The notes beneath the pieces were generated by a model. The model saw nothing but the letters and a program-made list of their open reading frames with translations. It was not told where the DNA came from and ran no database searches. Shown here one piece after another: positions 63,849 through 64,000 of a stretch of 64,000 nt of DNA; the stretch's first letter is position 1, and every line of letters begins with the position of its first letter. A program made the position numbers and the translations under genes. The DNA comes from Methylobacterium sp. 10 (GTDB lineage: Bacteria > Pseudomonadota > Alphaproteobacteria > Rhizobiales > Beijerinckiaceae). The stretch is taken from the NCBI RefSeq assembly GCF_000519085.1, contig NZ_KI912577.1, positions 2,485,331 to 2,549,330 on the forward strand, in the 5' to 3' direction.

Positions 63849-64000
63849 CGCGACCGTTCCAGCACCGTATGAACCTCGGGCGTCGCTCGGACGTTCCCTG
63901 TTGTCGGCGGTGCTAGCACGTTTCCCCCGGCTCGTCGCTTCCTCACGGCACGATGCGCGAGAACGCGACAACGACCGATGTTGAAGGAAAGCCGCACCGT

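Overview
The window looks like chromosomal core sequence from a GC-rich alphaproteobacterium of the Rhizobiales, most likely Methylobacterium/Methylorubrum or a close relative. This is inference: no rRNA is present. The pointers are visibly high GC, the alphaproteobacterial cytochrome bc1 operon, hslV with an N-terminal propeptide, the bamE / bc1-chaperone / yceD / plsX / fabH / ihfA / merR block, oxygen-dependent HemF with the short alphaproteobacterial C-terminus, and a divergent oxyR-katA pair. No insertion sequence, prophage, CRISPR array or integrase was seen. The most unusual element is tiny: a GTG-started 24-codon reading frame on the minus strand at 6.85-6.92 kb, preceded by a 17-nt perfect complement of the 16S rRNA 3' tail. 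It resembles the rreB/rreR class of small mRNAs known from Bradyrhizobium and Rhodobacter relatives.

Layout. 1-10.9 kb: uvrC (partial), a CheZ-family phosphatase, an L,D-transpeptidase, a DUF2076 low-complexity protein, a major beta-barrel outer-membrane protein, pgeF, a coiled-coil protein, the small mRNA, an acyltransferase-3, a Rieske oxygenase, a 66-residue protein and an MBL-fold hydrolase. 10.9-19.1 kb, all minus: trmL, a PspA/YiaA-like pair behind three copies of a 13-bp palindrome, hemF translationally overlapping a RecD-like helicase, a GFA-type zinc protein, then hslV and hslU separated by a chemotaxis receptor gene. 19.1-29.3 kb, plus: an ABC exporter overlapping a MATE exporter, petABC, mtnP, and hisB-DUF2628-hisH-hisA without hisF. 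29.3-34.4 kb: bamE (minus), then the bc1 chaperone, yceD, plsX, fabH, ihfA and a MerR regulator (plus).

34.5-40.7 kb, plus: a secreted unknown protein, the prkA-yeaH-spoVR stress operon and a PilZ protein. 40.7-50.6 kb, minus: tRNA-Pro(GGG) next to a tRNA-like relic, an RND pump with its adaptor, a rhodanese, an AT-rich 0.1-kb patch, the midA and lgt genes (overlapping) and a dCache chemoreceptor. 50.6-54.8 kb, minus: oxyR, an AbrB-family membrane protein, dgkA and ilvA. 54.9-56.6 kb: katA on the plus strand. 56.6-63.9 kb, minus: an MFS transporter and the classic miaB-phoH-ybeY-corC-lnt operon.

How the parts fit. Several genes serve the envelope (Ldt, Omp, PgeF, BamE, Lgt, Lnt, DgkA, PspA/YiaA). 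Respiration is represented by petABC together with a CBP3-type assembly chaperone 5 kb away and a MidA-type methyltransferase. Stress handling is represented by OxyR-KatA, PrkA-YeaH-SpoVR and HslVU. Chemotaxis is represented by two receptors and a CheZ, with no CheA/W/Y/B/R nearby. Start codons were chosen from ribosome-binding sites and family conservation; several are TTG or GTG and a few remain undecided, as noted.
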